Source: Bradyrhizobium genosp. SA-3
GTDB lineage: Bacteria; Pseudomonadota; Alphaproteobacteria; Rhizobiales; Xanthobacteraceae
Length of the DNA stretch: 58,128 nt
Assembly (NCBI RefSeq): GCF_004212635.1
Contig: NZ_PSRT01000047.1
Coordinates: 1-58,128 of the forward strand
Direction of reading: 5' to 3'
Shown here one piece after another: positions 17,556 through 27,000 of this stretch. Numbering within the stretch: the first letter of the stretch is position 1; each line of letters begins with the position of its first letter. The position numbers and the translations under genes are program-made. A model generated the notes under the pieces. It was given only the letters and a program-made list of their open reading frames with translations, made no database searches and was not told the origin of the DNA.

Positions 17556-18449
17556 TCAGATCCGCTCGATGTCGTGGGTGCCGAACAGGCCGTAGGGTTT
17601 GATCATCAGCACGATGATGAGGACGTAGAACGGCGCGATCTCGTAGAGATTGCCCCAGTGCAGGTACTCGCTGTCGACATATTGCGCGACGTTTTCGAGT
17701 AGCCCGATGATGATGCCGCCGAGCACGGCGCCGCCGACGGAATCGAGCCCGCCGAGGATCGCTGCCGGAAACACTTTTATGCCGTAGGCCGCAAGGCCCG
17801 AGGACACGCCGTTGACCACCGCAACGACGACACCTGCGACGGCCGACACCGTCGCTGAAATCGCCCAGGCCATCGCGAACACGCTCTTGACGGAAATGCC
17901 GAGCGACTGCGCGACCTGCTGATTGAATGCGGTGGCCCGCATCGCAAGGCCATATTTGGAGGCGCGGAAGAACCATGCCATGCCGATCATCATCGCGACC
18001 GACACCACGAGGCTCATGACATAGACGGTCTGGATCTGGAGTCCGAACAGGCTGACCGACTGGCTCTCGAACACGCGCGGGAACGGCTGCGGATTGACGC
18101 CGAACATCCATTTCAGTGTCGCCTGGAGCACGGTGGAGAGGCCGATCGTCACCATGATGACCGAGATGATGGGCTCGCCGATCATCGGCCGCAGGATCAG
18201 GACCTGGACCGCAATACCGAACACGAACATGAACACCAGCGTGATCGGCATGCCGATCCAGAACGGCACCTGGTATTTTGCCAGCAGCGCCCAGCATACC
18301 CATGCGCCGACCAGCAGCAGCTCGCCTTGCGCGAAATTGACGACCTGCGTCGCCTTGTAGATCAGCACGAACGACATCGCGACCACGCCATAGAGCGTGC
18401 CGACCACGAGGCCGTTGACCAGGAGCTGGAAGAGGAAGGCGGTGTTCAT
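17556..18449 (-). CDS. livH: Liv-type ABC transporter permease LivH
   Basis: 297 residues starting at ATG 18449 (MNTAFLFQLLVNGLVVGTLY). The LivH signature YKATQVVNFAQGELLLVGAW lies near residue 33, and AMRATAFNQQVAQSLGISVK is the coupling loop. The end KPYGLFGTHDIERI is typical. About eight membrane helices. It follows the acyl-CoA synthetase after a 298-bp gap filled by a nested palindromic repeat, and precedes livM. Confidence 0.92.
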   Translation of the reverse strand: MNTAFLFQLLVNGLVVGTLYGVVAMSFVLIYKATQVVNFAQGELLLVGAWVCWALLAKYQVPFWIGMPITLVFMFVFGIAVQVLILRPMIGEPIISVIMVTIGLSTVLQATLKWMFGVNPQPFPRVFESQSVSLFGLQIQTVYVMSLVVSVAMMIGMAWFFRASKYGLAMRATAFNQQVAQSLGISVKSVFAMAWAISATVSAVAGVVVAVVNGVSSGLAAYGIKVFPAAILGGLDSVGGAVLGGIIIGLLENVAQYVDSEYLHWGNLYEIAPFYVLIIVLMIKPYGLFGTHDIERI

Positions 18450-18461
18450 GTGATATGCTGT

Positions 18462-18719
18462 CCTTCGCCTCTCCCCGCGTGCGGCAGGGTTATCGCATAT
18501 GATCTCTTGGAGCAGCCGGAGCAAGCGCCTCGTCCTTCGAGACGACCGCTCCGCGGACTCCTCAGGATGAGGCTAATTGGCATCGGGCCCGTTGAAACTG
18601 CTGCTGCATACTCCACCCTCATCCTGAGGAGCCCGCCAAAGCGGGCGTCTCGAAGGATGGGCCGCAGGGAAGCCGCTTCCATATGCGATTGCCCTGCCGC
18701 AAGCGGGGAGAGGCGAAGG
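18462..18719. repeat. Nested inverted repeat: one palindromic element inserted inside another
   Basis: Outer arms: 18462-18501 (CCTTCGCCTCTCCCCGCG...CGCATATG) and 18680-18719, its reverse complement with about three mismatches over 40 bases. Inside them lies a second, unrelated pair: 18532-18572 (CCTTCGAGACG...CTCCTCAGGATGAGG) and 18617-18658, which is its reverse complement over about 40 bases with a few mismatches. Each pair is a known style of rhizobial intergenic palindrome. The arrangement indicates that the inner element entered the loop of the outer one. It fills the whole gap between the acyl-CoA synthetase and livH genes. Confidence 0.85.
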
Positions 18720-18747
18720 GCAGCAGCTTGCGCATCGGTAGACTGTT

Positions 18748-20679
18748 TCACTCCGCAGCCTCCGCCATGTGCCCATGTCCGCCCAAATCCACCACACGCA
18801 ACGTCGTGCGCACGCGCTGCGTGGTGCCGTCCTGGAAGCGGATCACTGTGTCGACGGGGATGTCGGCATCGCCGCGGTAGATAGCGTCGATGATCCCTGC
18901 GTATTTCTCGTTGATGACCCCGCGGCGCACCTTGCGGGTGCGAGTGAGCTCGCCGTCGTCGGCATCCAGCTCCTTGTAGAGCAGCAGGAAGCGTGAGATG
19001 CGCTGGGCAGGCGGCAGCGTCGCGTTGACGGTCTCGACCTCCTTCTGAAGCAGCGCGTAGACCTCAGGCCGCGAGGCGAGGTCGCTGTAGGTCGTGAACG
19101 AGAGCCGGTTCTTCTCCGCCCATTTCGAGATGATGGAGTAGCGGATGCAGATCATGGCGGCGAGCGCGTCGCGGCCGGCGCCCAGCACCACGGCCTCCGC
19201 GATATAGGGCGAGAATTTCAGCTTGTTCTCGATGAATTGCGGCGAGAAGCGCTCGCCGCGTGAGGTCTCGGCGAGATCCTTGATGCGGTCGATGACGACA
19301 AGCTGACCGTTGTCATTGAAATAGCCGGCATCGCCGGAACACATCCAGCCGTCCTTGATGTCGGCGACGCTGGCCTCGGGGTTCTTGTAATAGCCGAGGA
19401 ACATGTTGGGGTGCCGCACCACGATCTCGCCGACGCCGTGCACGTCGGCATTGTCGATCCGGATTTCGACGCTATCGGCCATCGGTACGCCTGTCGTGTC
19501 AGGATCGACCTTACCCTCGGGGTGCAGCGTATAGGCCCCTAACAGCTCAGTCTGGCCGTAGAGCGTGCGCAGCGGCACGCCCATCGCCTGGAAGAACTTG
19601 AAGGTATCAGGGCCGAGCGCCGCGCCGCCGGTCGCGGCCGAGCGTAGGCGGGTGAAACCGAGCCGGTCGCGTAGCGCGCGGAACAGGATCGCATCGGCAA
19701 AATCCGAGCGCTTGCCCTGCGCGAGTGCGGCCAGTCCCGATTTCATTCCGACGTCGAACAGGCGCTGCTTCAACGGCGTAGCGTCCATCACCTTGGCGCG
19801 GACATCGGCGGCGATCGATTCCCAGACGCGCGGCGCGAACAGTACGAACGTCGGCGCGATCTCGCGCAGATCGTTCATCATGGTGTCGGGCTCTTCGACG
19901 AAGTTGATTTTCATCCGGCACAACAGGCCTTTGCCGAGCACGTAAACCTGTTCCATGATCCAGGGCAGCGGCAGCACCGAGACGTACTCGTCGTCAGGTC
20001 CCTTCGGATCGAAGGCGAGATAGGTCGCGCAATGGCAGAGCACGCGCCCGGCGGCGAGCATCGCGAGCTTCGGGTGTGAGGTGGTGCCCGACGTCGTGCA
20101 GAGGATCGCGACGTCCTCGCCCTTGGTTGCATCCACGAGCCGGTCGTAAAGCTCCGGCTCCCGAACGGCGCGCGTGCGGCCGAGCTCGGCGAATTTTTCG
20201 GCTGACATCAGCCTGGGATCGTCATATTTCCGCATCCCGCGCGGATCGGAATAGATGATGTGCTTCAACTTCGGCACGCGCTCGGCAAGCGCGAGCAGCT
20301 TGTCGACCTGCTCCTCGTCCTCGGCGAAGACGAGCCGCGCCTCGCCATAGGTCAGGAGATAGGCGGCTTCCTCGTCCAGCACGTCGCGATAGAGCCCGAG
20401 GCTCAGCCCGCCAACGGCATGGGTCGCGACTTCCGCCGCGACCCAATCCGGCCGGTTGTCGCCGATGATGCCGATGACGTCGCCGCGGCCGAGGCCAAGC
20501 TCGACGAGCCCAAGAGCGAAGTCGCGCACCCGCATCTGGTAGTCGTTCCAGGTGAACAGGCGCCAAAGCCCGAGATCCTTCTCGCGCAGCGCGATCTCGT
20601 TGCCATGCTCCTTCGCGTTGAGCCGGAGCATCTTGGGATAGGTGTCGGCCTGCGCAACGCGTCCTGCGTAATCCATCAT
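18748..20679 (-). CDS. Long-chain acyl-CoA synthetase-like AMP-binding protein
   Basis: 643 residues of the ANL superfamily, FadD15/ACSL-like. P-loop: LCTTSGTTSHPKLAML, where the usual Gly after TSGTT is Ser. A5: LRTLYGQTELLGAYTLHPEG. A7: DGWMCSGDAGYFNDNGQLVV. A8: DRIKDLAETSRGERFSPQFI. It activates a carboxylic acid with ATP and CoA. The start overlaps the livG stop by 4 bp (ATGA), so it is translationally coupled to the transporter ATPase. That coupling suggests that the acid imported by LivKHMGF is turned into its CoA thioester directly. Chain type of the substrate cannot be read from sequence. Confidence 0.88.
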   Translation of the reverse strand: MMDYAGRVAQADTYPKMLRLNAKEHGNEIALREKDLGLWRLFTWNDYQMRVRDFALGLVELGLGRGDVIGIIGDNRPDWVAAEVATHAVGGLSLGLYRDVLDEEAAYLLTYGEARLVFAEDEEQVDKLLALAERVPKLKHIIYSDPRGMRKYDDPRLMSAEKFAELGRTRAVREPELYDRLVDATKGEDVAILCTTSGTTSHPKLAMLAAGRVLCHCATYLAFDPKGPDDEYVSVLPLPWIMEQVYVLGKGLLCRMKINFVEEPDTMMNDLREIAPTFVLFAPRVWESIAADVRAKVMDATPLKQRLFDVGMKSGLAALAQGKRSDFADAILFRALRDRLGFTRLRSAATGGAALGPDTFKFFQAMGVPLRTLYGQTELLGAYTLHPEGKVDPDTTGVPMADSVEIRIDNADVHGVGEIVVRHPNMFLGYYKNPEASVADIKDGWMCSGDAGYFNDNGQLVVIDRIKDLAETSRGERFSPQFIENKLKFSPYIAEAVVLGAGRDALAAMICIRYSIISKWAEKNRLSFTTYSDLASRPEVYALLQKEVETVNATLPPAQRISRFLLLYKELDADDGELTRTRKVRRGVINEKYAGIIDAIYRGDADIPVDTVIRFQDGTTQRVRTTLRVVDLGGHGHMAEAAE

Positions 20680-21494
20680 GCCGCGCTCTCCTGCGCCGGC
20701 GGGGCGTCATCCGGATCGACCAGCACCTCGTCTTCCTCACCAAGGTAGGCGCGCTTGACGTGGGGATCGGCGAGGACCGCCGCGGGATCGCCCTCGGCGA
20801 TCTTCTTGCCGAAATCCAGCACCATGACGCGGTGGGAGATGTCCATCACCACGCCCATGTCGTGCTCGATCATCACTACCGTCATCCCGAACTCCTCATT
20901 GAGATCGACGATGTAGCGGGCCATGTCCTCCTTCTCCTCGAAGTTCATGCCGGCCATCGGCTCGTCGAGGAGGATGAGGCGCGGCTCCAGCGCCATGGCG
21001 CGGGCGAGCTCCACGCGCTTGCGCAGGCCATAGGAAAGGGTGCCGGCGGTGGCTTTTCGCACCGATTGGAGATCGAGGAAGTCGATGATCTCCTCGACCT
21101 TGCGGCGGTGCTCGAGCTCCTCCTTGCGCGCGCCGGTGAGCCAGTACAGCGAGCCCGTAAGGAAATTGTTCTTCAGGAGGTGATGGCGGCCGACCATGAT
21201 GTTGTCGAGCACGCTCATATGGTGGAACAGCGCGAGATTCTGGAAGGTGCGGCCGATGCCGAGCGAGGCGCGGGCAGTCGGCGTCAAACCGGTAATGTCG
21301 CGGCCCTGGTAGAAGAGCTGGCCTTCGGTCGGCTTGTAGCGACCGGAAATACAATTCACGATCGAGGTCTTGCCGGCGCCGTTGGGGCCGATGATCGAGA
21401 ACAGCTCGCCTTCCCTGATGGCGAAGCTGACATCGGTCAGCGCACGGACGCCACCGAATCGCAAGGACACGCCGCGCACTTCGAGACTAGCCAC
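20676..21494 (-). CDS. livG: Liv-type ABC transporter ATP-binding protein LivG
   Basis: 272 residues. I chose GTG 21494 (MASLEVRGVSLRFGG), which has GGGAGG eight bases upstream, over more distal starts to 21593. Walker A is IIGPNGAGKTSIVNCISGRY, the LivG-specific GIGRTFQNLALFHHMSVLDN follows, the signature is TLSYGLRKRVELARAM, Walker B is LILLDEPMAGMNFEEK and the switch is TVVMIEHDMGVVMDISHRV. It heads the minus-strand cluster and is divergent from a Crp/Fnr regulator. Confidence 0.92.
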   Translation of the reverse strand: MASLEVRGVSLRFGGVRALTDVSFAIREGELFSIIGPNGAGKTSIVNCISGRYKPTEGQLFYQGRDITGLTPTARASLGIGRTFQNLALFHHMSVLDNIMVGRHHLLKNNFLTGSLYWLTGARKEELEHRRKVEEIIDFLDLQSVRKATAGTLSYGLRKRVELARAMALEPRLILLDEPMAGMNFEEKEDMARYIVDLNEEFGMTVVMIEHDMGVVMDISHRVMVLDFGKKIAEGDPAAVLADPHVKRAYLGEEDEVLVDPDDAPPAQESAA

Positions 21495-21831
21495 TAACAA
21501 ATCCCTCCCGGTGATGGCGCATTCAGTGGCGCTCTTCATCCGTTGTTTCCGAACGATCCTAGTACGGTGGTCCCGGTCAGGCCATGCAGCCATTGGTCTC
21601 GACCGGGCCCCGCGCCACCTTCGTTCCCATCAGGGATCAAAAGCCGCATCGCCCAAGGTGGCTCTCAATACGGGAAAGCGCTATTTTGAAATGTCTTCGG
21701 CCTGACAATTCGGTGACAAAGTTTTTCGGGCGGGTGCGGCGTCCATCTTTCGTCGGATGGCCGCCGATGTGATCGTGTTGCAGTGCAACAGAAGCGCGGA
21801 GTGACGAAACGGTGCGGCTGGCCTCTCCATC
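21495..21831. promoter_or_regulatory. Divergent promoter region between livG and the crp-like gene
   Basis: This 337-bp gap must hold the promoters for the Liv/CoA-ligase cluster and for the regulator. It contains one perfect dyad, TGTTGCAGTGCAACA at 21776-21790 (7-base arms around one G), 42 bases before the regulator start. I could not assign -35/-10 boxes with confidence. A gene was not found in it. Confidence 0.55.
21776..21790. promoter_or_regulatory. Perfect 15-bp dyad, candidate operator
   Basis: TGTTGCA-G-TGCAACA is a perfect inverted repeat. Its spot, just upstream of the crp-like start and in the shared divergent gap, is what an autoregulatory operator would show. It does not match the E. 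coli Crp or Fnr consensus. Confidence 0.5.
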
Positions 21832-22506
21832 ATGATTTCAGAGGATCATCTGAAGCGCATCGCCGCCTGGTCGCGCGAACTCACGGAGGCCGAGATCGAG
21901 GTCGCGCGCGCCGGAGTCAGCGAGCGGTCCTACGGCACCGGCGAGACTGTGTTCATGCGCGGCGACAGCTTCGACTATTGGGCCGGCATGGTCTTTGGCC
22001 TTGCCCGGATGGGCGGGGTGTCGCGCGACGGCAAGGAGACCAGTCTTGCCGGGCTGACGGCAGGCGCCTGGTTCGGCGAAGGCAGCGTGCTCAAGAACGA
22101 GCCGCGACGCTACGACGTGGTCGCGCTGCGCGACAGCCGGGTCGCGCTGATGGAACGCAGCGCCTTCATGTGGTTGTTCGAGAACAGCGTCGGCTTCAAC
22201 CGCTTCCTGGTCCGCCAGCTCAACGAGCGGCTCGGCCAGTTCATCGGCATGCTCGAGGTCAACCGCACGCTTGACGCCACCGCCCGCCTTGCCCGCAGTA
22301 TCGCCTCGCTGTTCAACCCGATCCTCTATCCCGAATCGACTGCGCATCTGGAGATCACCCAGGAGGAGATCGGCGCGCTCTCCGGCATGTCCCGCCAGAA
22401 CGCCAACCGCGCGCTGAACCGGCTGGAGAAAGAGGGGCTGCTGCGGCTGGAATATGGTGGGGTCACCATCCTCGCTATCGAGCGGCTGCGCAGCTACGGG
22501 GATTAG
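21832..22506 (+). CDS. Crp/Fnr family transcriptional regulator
   Basis: 224 residues. Residues 20-130 form a cyclic-nucleotide-binding-like beta barrel (GTGETVFMRGDSFDYWAGMV, LTAGAWFGEGSVLKNEPRRY). A long dimerisation helix follows. The winged HTH near 178-215 reads ITQEEIGALSGMSRQNANRA and LNRLEKEGLLRLEYGG. There are no cysteines, so it cannot bind an Fnr-type Fe-S cluster. Divergent from livG, it probably controls the Liv/CoA-ligase genes and itself; the effector is unknown and may be an acid or acyl-CoA. The stop overlaps the end of the convergent MFS gene by 4 bp. Confidence 0.88.
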   Translation: MISEDHLKRIAAWSRELTEAEIEVARAGVSERSYGTGETVFMRGDSFDYWAGMVFGLARMGGVSRDGKETSLAGLTAGAWFGEGSVLKNEPRRYDVVALRDSRVALMERSAFMWLFENSVGFNRFLVRQLNERLGQFIGMLEVNRTLDATARLARSIASLFNPILYPESTAHLEITQEEIGALSGMSRQNANRALNRLEKEGLLRLEYGGVTILAIERLRSYGD

Positions 22507-23765
22507 CGCGCGTTGGCGGGGGCGTGCACCGGCCAGAGGTCGGCGCGCCAGCGGATCGCGATCGCCAGCATCGCGATGATCCCTGAGGCGGCATAGAGCG
22601 ATCCCGTCGCGGAATAGCCTATGATGTCGATCAGGCTGCCGGCCGCGAGCAATCCGAGCGGCAGGCCGTAGATCACCATCATGCGGACGCCCATGACGCG
22701 ACCGCGCAGATGTGCGCTGGCCGTCCGCATCAGGATCACGGCCGCCGAGATCATCGACATGCTCTGCGCAATACCGGCGAGGACGAGGCAGGCCATCGCC
22801 ACAGGCATGGTCCTGATCTCGACGAACACCAGCAGCATGGCGTACCAGGCCAGTGTCGCGCCGATCAAAAGCCGGGCAATGCGCAATCCGCTGACCAGGC
22901 TCAGCGTGATGGAGCCGGTCAGCGAGCCGACGGCGAAGCTCGCCGAGAGATAGCCGAGGCCGGTCTGGTCGGTCTGAAAGATCTCCCGCGCGATGTAGGG
23001 CAGCAATCCTCCTGTGAAAGGAAACGCGGTGAGATTGGCCAGGAAGGCGACGCACAGCGCCGCGCGCATTCCCGGGCCGTTCCAGGCGTAGACGATCCCC
23101 TCCTTGAGGTCGCCAAATAGTCGGGAAATGGCGTGGCTGTTGGCCGGGAGATCGCTCGTGGTGAGGGTCCTTTTCGGCCGGGTCAGGCAGAGCATGAGCA
23201 GCGCAGCCACGAGGTAGAGGCAGGCGATCGCCACATAAACGAGGCCGATGCCGAGGACGGCGAACAGGCCGGCGCCCGTCAATGCTCCGGCGATGCGGGC
23301 GCTGTCCTGGGTGGTGCGCGCAACGCTGATGGCGCCGACGAGTTGCTCCGCCGGCATGATCTCGGCAAGCAGCGCCCCCCGGACGCCGAGATCGGAGGGG
23401 CGAATCAGGCCCATGATCGCGACGATGATCATGACGCTCAGCGGCGACAAATGACCGGTCAACGCCAGAACCATGATGGTCGACGAGAGCACCATGTAGG
23501 CAAGACGCATCGCGACCAGCAGGTCGCGATGACCCATGCGGTCGCCGATCATACCGAATACCGGCGCGACCAGGGTCCCGACGAACTGGAGCGATGCAAG
23601 CACGGTGAGCAGCAGCACCGAGCCGGTCTCGACCAGGATGTACCAGCCGAGCACCAGCGTCTCGACCTCGAACGCCCAGGAGGTGAGCAGGTCGGACGGC
23701 CACTGGAAGCGATAGTTGCGGATGCGGAATGGCGCGAGCGCGGAAGGTCGTGCGGATGCGCTCAA
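22503..23765 (-). CDS. MFS transporter (MFS_3/EntS-like)
   Basis: 420 residues with about 12 membrane helices. The loop between helices 2 and 3 reads GMIGDRMGHRDLLVAMRLAY, the MFS cytoplasmic signature. The central loop (RLFGDLKEGIVYAWNGPGMR) and LRGRVMGVRMMVIYGLPLGL match the MFS_3 (enterobactin exporter-like) group. Likely a drug or siderophore-type exporter in the inner membrane. It is convergent with the crp-like gene. The 292-bp gap on its 5' side (23766-24057) shows no gene or repeat that I recognise. Confidence 0.85.
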   Translation of the reverse strand: MSASARPSALAPFRIRNYRFQWPSDLLTSWAFEVETLVLGWYILVETGSVLLLTVLASLQFVGTLVAPVFGMIGDRMGHRDLLVAMRLAYMVLSSTIMVLALTGHLSPLSVMIIVAIMGLIRPSDLGVRGALLAEIMPAEQLVGAISVARTTQDSARIAGALTGAGLFAVLGIGLVYVAIACLYLVAALLMLCLTRPKRTLTTSDLPANSHAISRLFGDLKEGIVYAWNGPGMRAALCVAFLANLTAFPFTGGLLPYIAREIFQTDQTGLGYLSASFAVGSLTGSITLSLVSGLRIARLLIGATLAWYAMLLVFVEIRTMPVAMACLVLAGIAQSMSMISAAVILMRTASAHLRGRVMGVRMMVIYGLPLGLLAAGSLIDIIGYSATGSLYAASGIIAMLAIAIRWRADLWPVHAPANAR

Positions 23766-24057
23766 GATGCGATGACGGGTTTCACGGCGTTTCCCTGCCC
23801 TCTTTTATTTGTTCTTCTGTTTGGAAGGGTAGCCCCGGCGATGGCCCTGTCAATTGACGCTACCGCATGCCACCATGCTTTGCCGACGACGTACGGTCCG
23901 CCAGTGCGCCCGCAGCATGCTTCGTCGCCCATACTGAGAGGTAGGCTACCGCCGCTTGCTCTTCCGGCGCGCAGAGCCCATTCTGGTCTGCATCCTGGGA
24001 CCCATTCGGTAGGGACCAGCAGATTGCGCCATCGCGGCTTCCGCGAGGTCTTGAGCC

Positions 24058-27000
24058 ATGAACTGCTCGGGTTGTGGTTTCGAGGTTCAGAGCGGCTTTG
24101 CCTTCTGCCCGAAGTGCGGCACGAAGCAGCCGAACGCGTGCCCCGGCTGCGGCTTTCCATGTGCACCGGATTTTGTCTATTGCCCGAAATGCGGCTCCCT
24201 CATCAGCGGGGCGACCAACGACGGCGGACAGACATCGGCGCAGACGAGCCCGGCGACACTCCCAATCAGATCGTCTTCGCCACCGCTCCTGCAGACGGCT
24301 CAACACGCATTTCGACCGCAGTCGGACAATGTCGATAGCGAAGCAAACCGCCGCACCATCACCGTGCTGTTTGCCGACCTCAGCGGCTTCACTGCGATGA
24401 GCGAGCGGCTCGACCCAGAGGTCATGCAGACGCTTCAGAACCAGTTGTTCGAGGAGTTGACGGCCGCGGTGCAGAGCTTTGGCGGCTTCGTGGACAAGTT
24501 CATCGGCGATGCGCTGCTCGCACTGTTTGGTGCGCCGACTGCGCACGAGGACGACCCCGAGCGGGCGGTCCGCGCTGCCCTCGACATGATCAGCCGGACG
24601 GCGCGCCTCAGCGAGCGCGCGAAGGCCTATGCCGGTTCACCGTTGCAGCTCCATGTCGGCATCAACACCGGCCACGTCGTCGCGGGTGGGTTAGGCGTGG
24701 GCGTTGCCAAATCCTATTCGGTGACCGGCGATACCGTGAATACGGCGCAACGATTGCAGTCGATGGCGTCTCCGGACGAGGTGCTGGTCGGGCCGTTGAC
24801 CCACCGTCTGACGCGGCATGCGTTCGCCTACGACTCGCTCGGCGAGATCTCGCTCAAGGGCAAGATGGGCAGCGTTCTGGTCCATCGTCTGAAGGGACCG
24901 CTCGATACGCCCCGCGCGGCACGCGGCCTCGACACGCTGGGCCTCGATGCACCACTGATCGGGCGCGACGCCGAGCTTGCGCGCGTGATCGGCAGCCTTG
25001 ATCGCGCGTGCGGCGGCGCGGCTCAACTGGTGCGGCTGGTTGGCGAAGCGGGCATTGGGAAAACGCGGCTGGTGAACGAATTCGTCGCCCGCATCCGCGA
25101 TGAGGATCGCTTCGCAAGCGTGGCGATCCGACGGGCGGTCTGCTCGCCGCTCGGCGAACAATCCTACGGAGCACTCGCCGCCGTGCTGCGTAGCGCCTAC
25201 GGTATCGCACAGAAGGCGGGAGCCGCGGAGGCAGAGACGAAAGTTGCGGAAGCGCTATTGGAGCTCGGCCTCGCGGCCGAGGAAGCCGACCGCCTGATGC
25301 CTCTCTACCTGCACGTTCTTGGCCTTGGCGATCCCAACGCCGTGCTCAGGCACGTCGAACCGGAACAGCTCCGGCGGCAGATCTTTTTCGCGATCCGTAC
25401 CGTCTTCGAACGCCGCCTCGCCTTGTCGCCGCTTCTCATCATCGTCGAGGATCTGCATTGGGCCGACGCGGTGTCGCTTGAAGCGTTGCGGTTCTTGATG
25501 GACCGGCTGGAGCGGACGCGGCTGATGCTGTTGTTTACACATCGGCCAGCGCTGGTGGATCAGTTCGGTTCGAGCAGGATCAGTCACACGACCATTCGGC
25601 TGCCTCCGCTTGGCGATGCTGACGGACGAAGGCTGCTCGCGGCGTATTTCAGTCACGGTTGGCGGGAACCGCCGGGACATTTGTTCACCCGAATCCTCGA
25701 TCGCGCAGGCGGAAATCCGCTTTTCCTCGAGGAGATCATCCGCGGCCTCATCGAAGGCGGGGCCCTGGAGCGTGACGGCGCGCAGTGGCGGATGAAATCG
25801 GATGAAGCCGCCGCCGATATTCCAGCAAGCATTCAGGCGTTGTTGCTGGCGCGCCTCGACCGGTTGCCGCATCAGGTGCGCCACGTGGCCCAGGAGGCCG
25901 CGGTGATCGGTCCGCGCTTTGATGCGGCTGTTCTCGGTGCGGCAGCAACCGAGCCGGCAAGGGTCGAAGCAGCGCTCGAACTTCTGTGCGACGCCGAGCT
26001 CATCGAGGAGGTCGCGGGCTCGAGCTCGATGTCGCTGCGGACCTATCGCTTCACGCAGACCATGCTTCAGGACGTGATCTATCAAAATCTGCTTTTGCAG
26101 CGTCGGGTCGAGCTCCATGGACGGATTGGTGCCGCGCTGGAGCGGCGCTATGGCAAAGAGCCCGAGCAGCTCGAAGATCTCATCTTGCTCGGACATCACT
26201 TCAGTCTGAGCGCGAGCAAGTCGAGAGGCGCGCGCTATTTGCGCGCGGCCGGCGATCGCGCACGTGCGAGCTATGCCAACGACGATGCCCTCCGTTTCTA
26301 TCAGCAATCCCTCGCCGTGCTGTCGACCGCCAGCGAACGGGAGCCGGAACGCCTGATCCTGTACGAGCGCGTCGCGGACCTCTGTTGCGTGGCTGGCCGC
26401 CGAAGCACAGCCGAGGAGCACTACCAGAGTGCGCTGGAGGGGCACCGCACGGCAGGGGACCGTATCGGCGAGGCGCGCATTCTTCGCAAGCTCGGCCGAT
26501 TGTTGTGGGACGCCGGCAAGCGCGTCAGGGCAGAGGAGCGCTATGCCGAGGCGGCAGAACGGCTCGGCGGGACCGACGCGCCGATCGAGTGGGCGCACCT
26601 CCTCCAGGAGCGCGGCCGTCTCGCGTTTCGTGTGGGCGATCACGTCGCCGCCGCGCGGTGGGCCGACGAGGCGCTGGGCCACGCGCGGTCCGTGCCGGCG
26701 AACGCGGACGAGCAAGCGGGTCTCGAGGCGGCGCGCGCCATTGCGGAGGCGCTCAACACCAAGGCGGTTGCGCTGGCGCGGCTTGGGCGACACCAGGAGG
26801 CGGTGAAGGAGGTGGAGCAAAGTGTCGCGGCAGCCGAGGCCGCCGGCCTCCTCAACGTGGCGTGCCGCGGCTACACCAACCTTGGCGTGCTCTACACGAT
26901 CGTCGACCCGGCGCAAGCCATGGCGGTTTGCCGGCGCGGCCTCGATGTCGCGAATCGTATCGGCGATCTCGGCTTCCAGGCGCGCCTTCTGGCCAACCTT

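Noticed and set aside
21838..23703. 621-codon minus-strand frame spanning the regulator and MFS gene
   Set aside because: It crosses two well-supported genes in another frame and has no domain.
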